DNA of 64,000 bases, taken from positions 60,375 through 124,374 of the forward strand of contig JAUZRN010000006.1 of assembly GCA_030950375.1 (NCBI GenBank), written 5' to 3'. Position numbers and translations under genes: made by a program. The stretch comes from Rhodothermus sp. Its GTDB lineage: Bacteria; Bacteroidota; Rhodothermia; Rhodothermales; Rhodothermaceae. Positions 54,583 through 63,969 of the stretch are shown piece after piece; position 1 is the stretch's first letter; each line of letters starts with the position of its first letter. The notes below the pieces were generated by a model. The model saw nothing but the letters and a program-made list of their open reading frames with translations, did not search any database and had not been told where the DNA came from.

Positions 54583-55672
54583 AGCGAAACAGGATCACGT
54601 CGCCGTCCTGCACGATGTAGTCGCGTCCTTCCGAACGCATAGCGCCGGCCTCACGCGCGGCTGCTTCCGAGCCATAGCGGATGTAGTCTTCGTAAGCAAT
54701 CGTTTCGGCTCGGATGAAACCACGCTCAAAGTCACTGTGGACCAGCCCGGCGGCCTGCCGTGCTCGTGTCCCCCGTCGAATCGTCCAGGCACGTGCTTCC
54801 CTGGAGTTTACCGTGAAGAACGTAATCAGCCCCAGTAGCTCGTAGGTCGCCCGTACCAGCCGATCCAGTCCGGACCGTTCCAGTCCCAGTTCTTTCAAAA
54901 ACGCCTGGCGTTCCTGTTCGTCCAGTTCGGCCAGTTGCGCTTCCAGTTCTGCACAGATCACCACAACCGGAGCACCCTCGCGAGCGGCAATCTCTCGAAC
55001 CGTTGCCACGTGTGGGTTACCTTCGCCTTCCGGCAGGTCCGACTCCGCCACATTAGCTACGTAGAGCACCGGCTTCAGGGTAAGCAAAAAGAGCGAATGC
55101 AACCAGGGTGTTTCCTGATCGGTCACGGCAAACAGCCGCGCCGGAGCTCCACCGCTCAGATGATCCCGCAGGCGTTCGTAAAAAGCCAGCGCTTCACGCA
55201 GTTTCTTGTCGCCACTTTTGGCAGCGCGGGCCGTCTGCTCAATCCGACGTTCGACGGTTTCCAGATCCTTCAGAAGCAGTTCGGTCTGAATGATTTCGAT
55301 GTCGCGTGCCGGATCGACCGACCCGCTCACATGCACAATATTCGGATCTTCAAAACACCGGACCACATGCAGGATGGCATCTACTTCGCGTATGTGGGCC
55401 AGGAACTGGTTGCCCAGTCCTTCTCCTTTCGAAGCACCGGCTACCAGTCCCGCAATATCCACAAACTCTATGGTTGTTGGCGTCACTTTAGCTGATCCAG
55501 CCAGTTTGGCCAGACGCTCCAGTCGCTCATCCGGGACCGGCACCACCCCTACATTGGGCTCAATCGTGCAGAATGGATAGTTGGCCGATTCAGCTCCAGC
55601 CTGGCTAAGCGCATTAAAAAGCGTTGATTTTCCAACGTTTGGAAGCCCGACAATTCCACAACGCAGCGGCAT
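54572..55672 (-). CDS. ychF: redox-regulated ATPase YchF (Obg family)
   Basis: This 366-residue Obg-like ATPase has G1 [21 protein letters not shown]3 [16 protein letters not shown], an ATP-favouring G4 region ([11 protein letters not shown]) and a C-terminal TGS domain ending [13 protein letters not shown]. YchF binds ribosomes and is linked to stress responses. Length is normal. Its stop overlaps the barrel gene tail to tail. Confidence 0.96.
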   Translation of the reverse strand: MPLRCGIVGLPNVGKSTLFNALSQAGAESANYPFCTIEPNVGVVPVPDERLERLAKLAGSAKVTPTTIEFVDIAGLVAGASKGEGLGNQFLAHIREVDAILHVVRCFEDPNIVHVSGSVDPARDIEIIQTELLLKDLETVERRIEQTARAAKSGDKKLREALAFYERLRDHLSGGAPARLFAVTDQETPWLHSLFLLTLKPVLYVANVAESDLPEGEGNPHVATVREIAAREGAPVVVICAELEAQLAELDEQERQAFLKELGLERSGLDRLVRATYELLGLITFFTVNSREARAWTIRRGTRARQAAGLVHSDFERGFIRAETIAYEDYIRYGSEAAAREAGAMRSEGRDYIVQDGDVILFRFNV

Positions 55673-55784
55673 TGTATCCTTTTCGTTTCAAAGTGGTACA
55701 ACTTTCGCGGCCATCTTCGGGTAAAAGCCAGCCGGCCCAAATCAGGTAACGTCCGAATTGTTCCGGAGCTGCTCCTTTGTGCCT

Positions 55785-56285
55785 ATGCATCGTTTCACGC
55801 TGATAGTTTCCCTTCTGATCTGTTCTGTTTCGGTGATGGCCCAGCCTGTTCCGCCTGATCGAGGTCGCGTGCTTCAAGCTGGTCTTGCCGCTGCACCCGG
55901 GCTGGGCGTACAGCTTGGCTATATTTCACCACGTAGCATCTATACGCTGGAAGGTCTCTTCTACCTGGATGCTGCGCCCTCCTTCGCTGGGGGCGAAGGC
56001 AACGTCCAGCTATCGGTAGCTTTCGGATCCGCTTTTCGGGCTACCGGCCTGATTCGCACCATAGGCAATGCACCGATTTCCTACGACCTCGATATAGGTT
56101 TGCGCCTGGGACCTGGACTGCTTTTCACGGAAGCGGAAACACGTGCGCAGAAAAACCAGCAATTTGGCCTTTTTCTGGAACCTTTCTTTCGGTTCGTATC
56201 GGCCTTTGGCACCCGTCACTTTTTCTTTGGCGAAGCCGGACTGCACCGACCATTCTTCCGGATGGGGCTGTGGATCGTTTTCTAA
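55785..56285 (+). CDS. small secreted beta-rich protein, probably outer membrane
   Basis: The 166 residues have a signal peptide (LIVSLLICSVSVMAQ). The body has glycine-rich amphipathic strands (VQLGYISPRSIYTLEGLFYL, NVQLSVAFGSAFRATGLI) and ends FRMGLWIVF with an aromatic, which suits an outer-membrane barrel. No family is recognised. ATG 55785 is used, not the TTG at 55758, because the signal begins there. Confidence 0.65.
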   Translation: MHRFTLIVSLLICSVSVMAQPVPPDRGRVLQAGLAAAPGLGVQLGYISPRSIYTLEGLFYLDAAPSFAGGEGNVQLSVAFGSAFRATGLIRTIGNAPISYDLDIGLRLGPGLLFTEAETRAQKNQQFGLFLEPFFRFVSAFGTRHFFFGEAGLHRPFFRMGLWIVF

Positions 56286-56289
56286 CAAA

Positions 56290-56946
56290 TTAGATCAGAT
56301 CCTGTCGAGGCACTGACACGAACGTGCGTTCCGGAAGTCGGACGGCCGTCAGGTGCCCCAGTCCAGGATGTGGATAAACGCATCCTGTATCGATGGCGAT
56401 AAGCTTTTCCCGATTGATTGGTTCAGGAACGGGTGTATGTCCACATACAACAGGCTTTTCCCAGGCGAAGCGGAGTGCATTCAAGTGTTCCCGCTCCCAT
56501 AAAAACAGATCGGTGTGAGCAAAGCGCCGCAGATTTTCGGCAATCGTCAGCTCAGGCTTCAGCCCACCATGGACGAAAAAGAAGTCGGGCGTGTCATAGT
56601 AGAGCAGCGTTTCCCGAATAAAAGCTTCATGTGCTTCGGGAATATGAATCCCATCGCCTCGATAACTGTTAAGCGTGGTCAGCCCTCCGTTGATGAACCA
56701 GAGATCGGCCTCACCGCGATCCAGGTAGTTTAGCATCAGGGCTTCATGATTGCCCCGTAAGAAGACACAGGAGATTTCCTCTCGAAGCTGCAATAGCCGT
56801 TCGATAACACTCCGTGCATCCGGCCCGCGATCGATATAGTCACCGATAAAGATTAGCTGATCGTCGCGTGTGGGCGCCAGACGGTCGAGCAAAACCTCCA
56901 GCGTACGCGCGCATCCGTGAATGTCGCCAATGGCAATCAACGCCAT
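56290..56946 (-). CDS. PPP-family serine/threonine protein phosphatase-like
   Basis: The 218-residue metallophosphoesterase has the three PPP motifs: GDIHG (7-11), IGDYIDRGPDARS and LRGNHEALML. Later metal-binding histidines are in FFVHGG and CGHTPVPEP. Length matches bacterial PrpA/ApaH-like phosphatases. The substrate, phosphoprotein or dinucleotide, cannot be told. nusB lies three bases upstream on the same strand, so the two share an operon. Confidence 0.9.
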   Translation of the reverse strand: MALIAIGDIHGCARTLEVLLDRLAPTRDDQLIFIGDYIDRGPDARSVIERLLQLREEISCVFLRGNHEALMLNYLDRGEADLWFINGGLTTLNSYRGDGIHIPEAHEAFIRETLLYYDTPDFFFVHGGLKPELTIAENLRRFAHTDLFLWEREHLNALRFAWEKPVVCGHTPVPEPINREKLIAIDTGCVYPHPGLGHLTAVRLPERTFVSVPRQDLI

Positions 56947-56949
56947 AAC

Positions 56950-57447
56950 CTATGACTTCGACGATTGCTGCTCAGCCAGACGTTGCAGTAGGGTTTCCAT
57001 ACCGATGAGCCCACGTCCCGACTTTTTCAGTCGACCCTTTCGTTGCAGATTCAGAACTACGGCATCAAGCACACCGTTGACGAACTGTCCACTTTTTTCT
57101 GTGCTGTACTTTTTGGCGACCTCAATAGCTTCGTTGATCGACACTTTGGGAGGAATGTCTTCAAAGGCAAGCAGCTCGCAGATCGCCATCCGTAACAGCA
57201 ATCGGTCAATAAGCGCAATGCGGGTCAGATCCCAATTCTTTACGTGTGCTGCGATCAGACGGTCCGTTTCCTCGCTATAGTCTAATGTTCGCAGAAAAAG
57301 CTGCGTGGCAAATTGAAGCGCGGCTCTATCGTCTTTCAAGGCAGGCCGTAGTATGGTTTCAATCACATGCTCGGCCGTATCATGCCCCACCTCGTAGGCA
57401 TAGAGCGCCTGCAATACCCGTTCGCGAACTTCTCTCCGACTGTGCAT
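56950..57447 (-). CDS. nusB: transcription antitermination factor NusB
   Basis: The 165 residues start MHSRREVRERVLQALYAYEV, the conserved RNA-binding helix, and contain WDLTRIALIDRLLLRMAICE and SINEAIEVAKKYSTEKSGQF near the C terminus. It acts in rRNA antitermination with NusE. ATG 57447 is used; a TTG at 57462 has no support. A basic tail after the core is longer than usual. Confidence 0.95.
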   Translation of the reverse strand: MHSRREVRERVLQALYAYEVGHDTAEHVIETILRPALKDDRAALQFATQLFLRTLDYSEETDRLIAAHVKNWDLTRIALIDRLLLRMAICELLAFEDIPPKVSINEAIEVAKKYSTEKSGQFVNGVLDAVVLNLQRKGRLKKSGRGLIGMETLLQRLAEQQSSKS

Positions 57448-57602
57448 TTTCCCAGGTGTCAAAGGACCGCTTTACATCAGCGTTGGTCCAATTCGCAAAA
57501 CGTCGGAAGGTTCTGCATCGCTCCTGGATTCACCGCCTGTTTGCTCCCAAGTTGCATTGCCGAGCTCGCTGTGTCTTTCAGGTCAAATAGTCAGGGTCTA
57601 TC

Positions 57603-59981
57603 ATGCCGTCGTTGCGAACCGCACCACTTTTCTGGACGGCCCTCGCTCTAATCGCTGGCATTCTGCTGGCCGATGCCTGGAAGATTCCGCCTATATGGTG
57701 GCTACTCGGCACAGTGCTCATGGTGCTGTTGACGCTCGGAGTGCTGCTTATTGCCTCCAGACAATCTGCTCCGCTCTGGTTGATCCCTTTTTTGCTGGGT
57801 GTGGTGTTTAGTGGTGCCAGTCGCTATCAGCTCTATATCCCCCCACTCCGTTCCTTTCCTGTGGATACGCTGGCCATCGTACTGGTTGACGTGCAGGAAA
57901 CGTTGCCCGCTGCTTACGGCCTGCGCTTCGTGGGCCGTGTACAAATGATGCTGATTGAAACGGATACCCTGTACAATCGCTCTTTACTGGATGTGCATTT
58001 ACTGATTGATAGCCTGCCTGCATTCCACTGTGACGCCCGCATGCTATTGGGAGGCCAACTGGTTCCGCTGAAGGCGCCCCGTAACCCCGGACTACCGGAT
58101 CGCACTGCACAGTGGCGGCGGCGGGGAATCGCTGCACGACTGCTCGTGGATAACCCCGGGTTGATACAGATACTGGCCTCAAAACCCTGCACCGGCTTCG
58201 CAGCCCTCCGGAACGCGATTACGCAGCTGCTGAAAGAATACATCCCCCGTCCCCAAGCCCGACATGTAGTGCAAGCTCTTCTACTGGGCGACCGATCAGG
58301 CCTTTCTCCGGAAGCGCGCGATCGACTGGGCCGGGCTGGACTGGCGCATTTGCTGGCAATCTCAGGCCTGCATGTCCTGTTGGTGGGTCTGATCCTCTAT
58401 AACCTGCTACGTCCGTTACTGCTGCGTCTGGGACTGAGCTGGTGGGCGATGGAGTGGTCGCGTACGCTCCTGACCCTGTTTGTGCTGAGTGGCTACGTGT
58501 TGCTGGCCGGTGCACCGGCCTCAGCCGTTCGTGCTCTGGTAATGACCGGCCTGTTTCTGGGTGCCACCCTTTTCCAAGTCCCTTTGCATCCCATCAATGC
58601 CCTGGGAGCTGCTGCTCTGTTACTTCTGCTGGTCGATCCTGTTCAGCTCTTTGAGCCGGGCTTTCAGCTCTCGTTTGCAGCAGTGACTGGTCTGCTGCTG
58701 GGCTGGATGCCTCTGCAACGCCACTTACCTGCACTCCTGGTACGCCATGCCATGGTACGCTATCTGACCGGTACGTTCCTGGTCACGCTCACAGCTACAC
58801 TGGCGACAGCACCGTTTGTGCTTTACCACTTCGGATACGTATCGCTGGCCGGTTTACTGTTGAACCTTCCAGGTATTCCCCTGGCGGCTGGCTCACTGGC
58901 AGCCGGCCTGCTTACCGTGCTGAGCTTTCCCGTCAGCGAGACGCTGGCAGAACTGTTCGGTCACGCGGCCACGCTATGTGCTTCCCTGCTGCTACAGCTC
59001 GGCAATCAAGGCGTTCACCTGTTCCGTCCCATCGTATTCCATCTTCCGGATCCGCCGTGGTGGTTGCTTCTTATACCGCCAGCGTTGCTGGGCCTGTTAA
59101 GCACTTTCTCTCGCGTACGCTACTGGTCCGGAGCTGTATTGCTCGGTTGTCTGAGTGCCGGATTATGGCTGAGTCCGCCTGCTACATCGCACCTAGATGT
59201 GCTGTTTTTTGATATTGGACATGGCGATGCTACGCTTATTCGCACCCCTGAAGGTCGAACAATGCTCATTGACACAGGAGGACGTCAGGGTGACAACGTG
59301 GCTGCACGTTGGAGCGTGCTCCCTTTTCTTCGGCGCCATGGGATCAATCGAATTGATGCCGTTTTGCTGACACATTCCGATGCCGATCATACCGGTGGGC
59401 TTCCGCTGCTTCTCCGGCAGCTCGACGTAGGGCGTGTGCTCCACAACGGTGCAACTGATTCTTCCGCACTCTCGCTGGAAATCGCTCATCTGCTCGATAG
59501 CCTTCAGCTCCCAAACCGTGCATTACAGGCTGGAGATACGATTTATCTGGATCCTTCGCTGGTACTGCAGGTGCTGGCCCCTACACCTGATGCGGACGAT
59601 GCTTCCGATAATGAACGTTCTGTGGTTCTTCGGATGGTCTTTGGTCAAACGCGCTGGTTATTCCTGGGCGATGCTGAGAGTCGCCTGGAACGTCAGCTCG
59701 TTCGGGCCTATGGGCCGTTGCTCCAGAGCGACGTGGTCAAAGTGGCCCACCATGGATCACGCACCAGTAGCATCCCTGAGCTTGTCCTTCAGGTAATTCC
59801 TGACCCGACCCGTCCTACCTGGGCTGTGATCAGCAGTGGCTGGCGGGCCGTCAGCGACTCAGTTCGTACCCGATGGGAGCGCCAGGGCGCCCAGCTATGG
59901 ATCACCGCCGAGTCCGGTGCTCTCTGGCTCCGGAGTGACGGTCGCTACATCTGGTCGGTCGCCTGGCGTCCGACTCAGTGA
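57603..59981 (+). CDS. comEC: ComEC/Rec2 DNA-uptake channel
   Basis: The 792-residue protein has N-terminal helices and an OB-like DUF4131 domain (1-190), the competence membrane domain (ALLLGDRSGLSPEARDRLGR then GLAHLLAISGLHVLLVG) and a metallo-beta-lactamase-like domain from about 535 (FFDIGHGDATLIRTPEGRTM, LLTHSDADHTGGLP, KVAHHGSRTSS). It carries single-stranded DNA across the inner membrane during transformation. All parts are intact, so competence is plausible. Its end overlaps the usp gene tail to tail by seven bases. Confidence 0.95.
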   Translation: MPSLRTAPLFWTALALIAGILLADAWKIPPIWWLLGTVLMVLLTLGVLLIASRQSAPLWLIPFLLGVVFSGASRYQLYIPPLRSFPVDTLAIVLVDVQETLPAAYGLRFVGRVQMMLIETDTLYNRSLLDVHLLIDSLPAFHCDARMLLGGQLVPLKAPRNPGLPDRTAQWRRRGIAARLLVDNPGLIQILASKPCTGFAALRNAITQLLKEYIPRPQARHVVQALLLGDRSGLSPEARDRLGRAGLAHLLAISGLHVLLVGLILYNLLRPLLLRLGLSWWAMEWSRTLLTLFVLSGYVLLAGAPASAVRALVMTGLFLGATLFQVPLHPINALGAAALLLLLVDPVQLFEPGFQLSFAAVTGLLLGWMPLQRHLPALLVRHAMVRYLTGTFLVTLTATLATAPFVLYHFGYVSLAGLLLNLPGIPLAAGSLAAGLLTVLSFPVSETLAELFGHAATLCASLLLQLGNQGVHLFRPIVFHLPDPPWWLLLIPPALLGLLSTFSRVRYWSGAVLLGCLSAGLWLSPPATSHLDVLFFDIGHGDATLIRTPEGRTMLIDTGGRQGDNVAARWSVLPFLRRHGINRIDAVLLTHSDADHTGGLPLLLRQLDVGRVLHNGATDSSALSLEIAHLLDSLQLPNRALQAGDTIYLDPSLVLQVLAPTPDADDASDNERSVVLRMVFGQTRWLFLGDAESRLERQLVRAYGPLLQSDVVKVAHHGSRTSSIPELVLQVIPDPTRPTWAVISSGWRAVSDSVRTRWERQGAQLWITAESGALWLRSDGRYIWSVAWRPTQ

Positions 59982-60814
59982 TACAGGAACAGAGGCAGGG
60001 TTGTCTTTTCAATAAGGGCTGTGGTAGAAGATCCGAAGAGCAGCTTTTTCAGTCCCGTAGTTGCATAAGCGCCGGCAACAATCAGGTCTGCCTGAATCTC
60101 GTGGGCAAACTGTACAATTGCTTCTTCTGGATTACTCCCTTTTCGAGCCGTCGTTGTCACGCGAAAGCCATGCTCCTGCAGGTATTCCTGCACCAGTGAG
60201 AGCATCAGGCGAGCTTCGGCCTCGTTACCATCATAAACAGTCAACACTTCAAGGCTTACGTTCGTGCTAAAAGGCTTGAGCTGAGCAAAACGCTGCATGG
60301 TACGAGCGGCCGTATCACTACCATCGTAGGCGATCAGTATCCGAGAGATCGGACGATATTCGCTACCCACTATGAAAGAGGGCCCTACGCTTTCTCGGAC
60401 GACCCGGACAAGCGTTTTAGTCTTTTCTTCCGGATGGCTGTAGAAGAAGTGAGGCTCCTTGCCTACTACGAGTAGATCATGGACTTTCATGTCTTCGAGA
60501 ATGCGCTGGAAGGGAACACCTTCAGCTACGGTGTTGCGGTGTCGGAGTCCTTCTTTTTCGGCTATGTCGTCAAACGCTTCGATCAACCGGCGTGCTGTAG
60601 TTCGGGCCTCTTCTGTTAGTTGATCACGTAGCTTCTCAGCGTAGTACATGCTGCCGATGCCACCACCGCGAGCGCTGGCTTCAATCTGGCCGGTGTCTAC
60701 AACCGCCAGACCAGTGACACTGGCGTTGTGCTGATGTGCCAGCTCGGCGGCATACCGAACAGCAACGTGGGTATCCGTATCCGGATCGAGTGCTACAAGA
60801 ATGCGCCGAATCAT
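59975..60814 (-). CDS. universal stress protein, two tandem Usp domains
   Basis: The 279 residues contain two Usp folds: residues 1-148 (MIRRILVALDPDTDTHVAVR) and 155-279 (ISRILIAYDGSDTAARTMQR). The second keeps the ATP-binding signature G-x2-G-x9-G-[ST] in the stretch AGAYATTGLKKLLFGSSTT. The first shows HDLLVVGKEP but lacks the full loop, so only the second likely binds ATP. The gene borders a DnaA-box cluster upstream. Confidence 0.92.
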   Translation of the reverse strand: MIRRILVALDPDTDTHVAVRYAAELAHQHNASVTGLAVVDTGQIEASARGGGIGSMYYAEKLRDQLTEEARTTARRLIEAFDDIAEKEGLRHRNTVAEGVPFQRILEDMKVHDLLVVGKEPHFFYSHPEEKTKTLVRVVRESVGPSFIVGSEYRPISRILIAYDGSDTAARTMQRFAQLKPFSTNVSLEVLTVYDGNEAEARLMLSLVQEYLQEHGFRVTTTARKGSNPEEAIVQFAHEIQADLIVAGAYATTGLKKLLFGSSTTALIEKTTLPLFLYH

Positions 60815-60958
60815 AGGTGTCTGAACAGCTTGGGTTCTGGTTATGTGCTAAAAGTACGAGTTTTCTGGGGCCTGTACAACTCAAGGGGGGCGGGTGCTGG
60901 ATGACCGATTGATAATGAGGTTGGTTTAAAAAGTTGTTGTACAGGAATAGTAACCCGC

Positions 60959-61289
60959 TGTGGAAATGTGGATGAGGAAGTTATGCACGTCGAGAAGAGG
61001 GGATGTGGAAAAAAAATCGGGGTATTCCACAAAGTTACACACAGCCATGAGGTAGCAGATGCATCACATTGGGATATGAACAGGACGATTTAGAACCTCT
61101 TATCCACATTTCCACGATAATGCACAGCTAACGGATTGATCTCAGCGTCTTATTATCCACCGCTATCCACAATGTGGAAAGGTGGGGACAACGTGAGAAG
61201 AGCACGGAGGGTTATCCACATGGATGTCCGGGGTAGATTTTTTCCCCGAAATATCCCCTCGCTTATCCCCATCTTTCCACAGGTAATCC
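60959..61289. other. second DnaA-box cluster (candidate oriC or DnaA-titration site)
   Basis: The 490-base gap between usp and pgi has no gene but is crowded with DnaA-box-like 9-mers. Perfect TTATCCACA occurs at 61100 and 61212. One-mismatch forms include 61153 (TTATCCACC), 61163 (CTATCCACA) and 61263 (TTATCCCCA). Reverse-orientation forms such as TGTGGAAAT (60959) and TGTGGATGA (60967) and several TTCCACA-type fragments add to it. Both orientations are present, unlike the cluster at dnaA. T and A runs lie near 61010 and 61240. Confidence 0.7.
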
Positions 61290-61306
61290 ACGGTAGGGAC
61301 GAAAAC

Positions 61307-62608
61307 TCACGGTTTGCCCAACAGACGGTACATTTCACGCTTATAGGCCTCAACGCCGGGCTGGTTAAAGGGATTAATGTCGAGCAGGTAGCCGCTGATG
61401 GCCACGGCGTGCATGAAGAAGTAAAGGCAGGCGCCTATGGGGCCGGGAGCCAGGCGTTCGAGCCATACAGTGGAGACGGGGACGCCGCCGTCGGCATGAG
61501 CTTTACGGGTGCCTTCATAGGCCTTACGATTCACTTCCTGGAAGGAGCGTCCGGCCAGGTAAGCAAGACCGTCAAGGTCGTCGCCCGTATTCGGGACCGT
61601 CAGCGACTCGGATTCGCGTTCCACCATAAGGAATGTTTCGATCAGATGGCGGCGGCCTTCTTGCACGTACTGCCCCAGTGAATGCAGGTCGGTGGAGTAC
61701 TGAATGGCGTCGGGATAGAGTCCCTTGTGATTTTTGCCTTCGCTTTCGCCGAAGAGCTGTTGCCACCAACCGCCGAGGCCACTCAGATGGGGTTCAAAGA
61801 CGGCCAGGAGTTCGATGGCATAGCCGCGTTCGTGGAAGAGATAACGCAGGGCCGCATAATCAAGAGCCGGGTTATCTTGGATGTCTTTGAGGCGCTCGCA
61901 CATTTCTACGGCTCCGTAGAAGAGGGAGCGGATGTCAATGCCGGCTACGGCAATGGGGAGCAATCCGACAGGTGTCAGTACGGAAAAGCGGCCACCGACA
62001 CCGGGCGGAATGACGTAGCGCCGATAGCCAGAGGCCCGGGCCATGTCGAGGAGACGTCCGCGAGTTGGATCAGTGGTAACGATAATGCGGCGGGCAGCGT
62101 CCGGAAAGTGAGCTTCCAGCCAGGGGCGCAGTACCCGAAAAGCCAGCATGGTTTCCAGCGTTGTGCCGCTCTTAGAGATGACGTTGACGTACACCGACTT
62201 GCCTTCCAGGTAGGCCAGTAGCTCTTTTAGATAGCGACCACTTAGATGATGGCCGGCAAAAAGGATCTCCGGCGTGAGAGGACGACCGGTGTCGGTATCA
62301 ACAGGAGAACGAAACCAGGGACTCAACGCTTCGATGACGGCCCGAGCGCCGAGGTAGGAGCCACCGATACCCAGACACAGAAAGACGTCGGCCCGTTCGC
62401 GGATTTCGGCGGCTGTGGCATCTAAGTCTTCCAGCAGGGCATCATCTGGATCCAGTAGCAGATCGCGCCAGCCAAGCATTTCGTGGCCGGGTCCTGTACG
62501 CTCCAGTAGCATGCGATGGACTACTTCGGTCCGGGAACGGAGGACTTCGAGGTTGGGCAGCTCGAGAAAAGGCAGAGCAGTGCTGAAGTCGTAGCGTATC
62601 ATGGCCAT
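61307..62608 (-). CDS. pgi: glucose-6-phosphate isomerase
   Basis: The 433-residue isomerase interconverts glucose-6-phosphate and fructose-6-phosphate. It has the short bacterial form: FLCLGIGGSYLGARAVIEAL, the phosphate-binding NVISKSGTTLETMLAFRVLR, the catalytic-region GLGGWWQQLFGESEGKNHKG and a C-terminal NPFNQPGVEAYKREMYRLLG. The first ATG is at 62608, another at 62602. Although coded on the minus strand, the plus strand is G-rich here, opposite to its neighbours. A 19-bp tandem repeat lies just upstream. Confidence 0.96.
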   Translation of the reverse strand: MAMIRYDFSTALPFLELPNLEVLRSRTEVVHRMLLERTGPGHEMLGWRDLLLDPDDALLEDLDATAAEIRERADVFLCLGIGGSYLGARAVIEALSPWFRSPVDTDTGRPLTPEILFAGHHLSGRYLKELLAYLEGKSVYVNVISKSGTTLETMLAFRVLRPWLEAHFPDAARRIIVTTDPTRGRLLDMARASGYRRYVIPPGVGGRFSVLTPVGLLPIAVAGIDIRSLFYGAVEMCERLKDIQDNPALDYAALRYLFHERGYAIELLAVFEPHLSGLGGWWQQLFGESEGKNHKGLYPDAIQYSTDLHSLGQYVQEGRRHLIETFLMVERESESLTVPNTGDDLDGLAYLAGRSFQEVNRKAYEGTRKAHADGGVPVSTVWLERLAPGPIGACLYFFMHAVAISGYLLDINPFNQPGVEAYKREMYRLLGKP

Positions 62609-62621
62609 GTAGGATTTGGGA

Positions 62622-62659
62622 TTGATTATATTGTAACTAATTGATTATATTGTAACTAA
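62622..62659. repeat. perfect 19-bp tandem duplication between pgi and moeA
   Basis: The unit TTGATTATATTGTAACTAA occurs twice without gap or mismatch, at 62622-62640 and 62641-62659. Read on the minus strand, each unit holds TATAAT, the nearer one about 17-22 bases before the pgi start codon. It is very AT-rich in a GC-rich genome and probably carries duplicated promoter elements. Confidence 0.85.
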
Positions 62660-62698
62660 GTAAAGATCGGACCTTCTGGAGCGAGGTATCGAAAAATC

Positions 62699-63922
62699 AT
62701 GCGCGAATTTATTTCGGTTGAGGAAGCGCGTCGGATCATTTTGGAGCAGATCTCAACGCTGTCGGTTGAGCGCGTACCGCTGGTGGAAGCGCAGGGGAGA
62801 CGGCTGGCTGAGGCGGTGGTCAGCCGGGATCATATTCCACCCTTCCCTAACGCGGCTATGGATGGCTACGCGGTGCGCCTGGCGGATGTGCACCAAGTGC
62901 CTGCTACGCTTCAAGTGGTTGCCGAGGTAGGAGCGGGACAGCTGCCCCCCGAGACGATTCCCCCGGGCTCCTGTATTCGGATCATGACGGGAGCGCCGGT
63001 GCCCGGTTGGGCGGAGGCCGTGGTACCTGTTGAGTGGACAGCACCCGGTCCCGATGGCACGGTGCGCATCTTGCAGTCACCGACCGCTGGCGAGCATATT
63101 CGTCCGGCCGGACAGGACGTGCAGGCCGGGGAGCGGTTCTTTGAAGCGGGGCAATGTATTACACCGCCAGCGGTGGCCATGCTGGCCACACTGGGTGTGG
63201 CCGAAGTGCCGGTATACCGGCGACCTCGTGTGGCGATTGTAGCAACCGGTGATGAGCTTGTCGATGCAAGCCAACCGCTTACGCCTGGACATATTCGGGA
63301 CTCGGCCGGTCCCGGTCTGGCGGCTCAGGCGCGGTGGGTAGGGGCCGAGGTGATTCTGCAACGACGGGTCCCGGATGATCGTAGCCAGATAGAGCAGGCG
63401 CTTGAACAGGCGCTTGAGGCCGATGTACTGGTGTTTTCGGGTGGCGTTTCGGTCGGGTTGTATGATCTGGTGCGACAGGTGCTTGATGCGCGTGGGACGC
63501 AGTGGCTTTTCTGGAAGGTTCGGCAGCGGCCTGGCAAGCCCATGGCTTTTGGGCTGTTGAAGGGCAAGCCTGTTTTCGGGTTGCCGGGTAATCCGGTTTC
63601 GTCAGCACTCTGCTTCGATCAGTATGTCGCGCCGGCCCTTCGATGTATGCAGGGAGCGACAGAGGTGCTACGCCCGCGGTTTTCAGCCATCTTAGAGGAG
63701 GCGACCCCCAAAAAAGCCGGCCTGCATTTCTTCACGCGCGGAGTGGCCCGTTCCGGAGCGGACGGGCGGCTGTATGTGCATGATACCGGCCCTCAGGGCT
63801 CCAACCTTTACCATTCGATGGTACGGGCTAACTGCCTGATTCACCTGCCGGAAGCCTTGGAAGAGGCGCCGGCGGGTCTTGAGGTGCAAATAGAATGGTT
63901 CCCCTGGACGATGGAACGCTGA
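62699..63922 (+). CDS. moeA: molybdopterin molybdotransferase MoeA
   Basis: The 407-residue enzyme inserts molybdate into adenylated molybdopterin. It has DHIPPFPNAAMDGYAVRLAD, CIRIMTGAPVPGWAEAVVPV, IVATGDELV, the FSGGVSVGLYDLV loop and RPGKPMAFG followed by FGLPGNPVS. All active-site motifs are present. It stands alone here, but a truncated xdhC at the other window end also belongs to molybdenum-cofactor use. Confidence 0.96.
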   Translation: MREFISVEEARRIILEQISTLSVERVPLVEAQGRRLAEAVVSRDHIPPFPNAAMDGYAVRLADVHQVPATLQVVAEVGAGQLPPETIPPGSCIRIMTGAPVPGWAEAVVPVEWTAPGPDGTVRILQSPTAGEHIRPAGQDVQAGERFFEAGQCITPPAVAMLATLGVAEVPVYRRPRVAIVATGDELVDASQPLTPGHIRDSAGPGLAAQARWVGAEVILQRRVPDDRSQIEQALEQALEADVLVFSGGVSVGLYDLVRQVLDARGTQWLFWKVRQRPGKPMAFGLLKGKPVFGLPGNPVSSALCFDQYVAPALRCMQGATEVLRPRFSAILEEATPKKAGLHFFTRGVARSGADGRLYVHDTGPQGSNLYHSMVRANCLIHLPEALEEAPAGLEVQIEWFPWTMER

Positions 63923-63969
63923 GCCAGAAGGTTGCTATGCTATACCAACCACCAAACCTGAACCCTATC

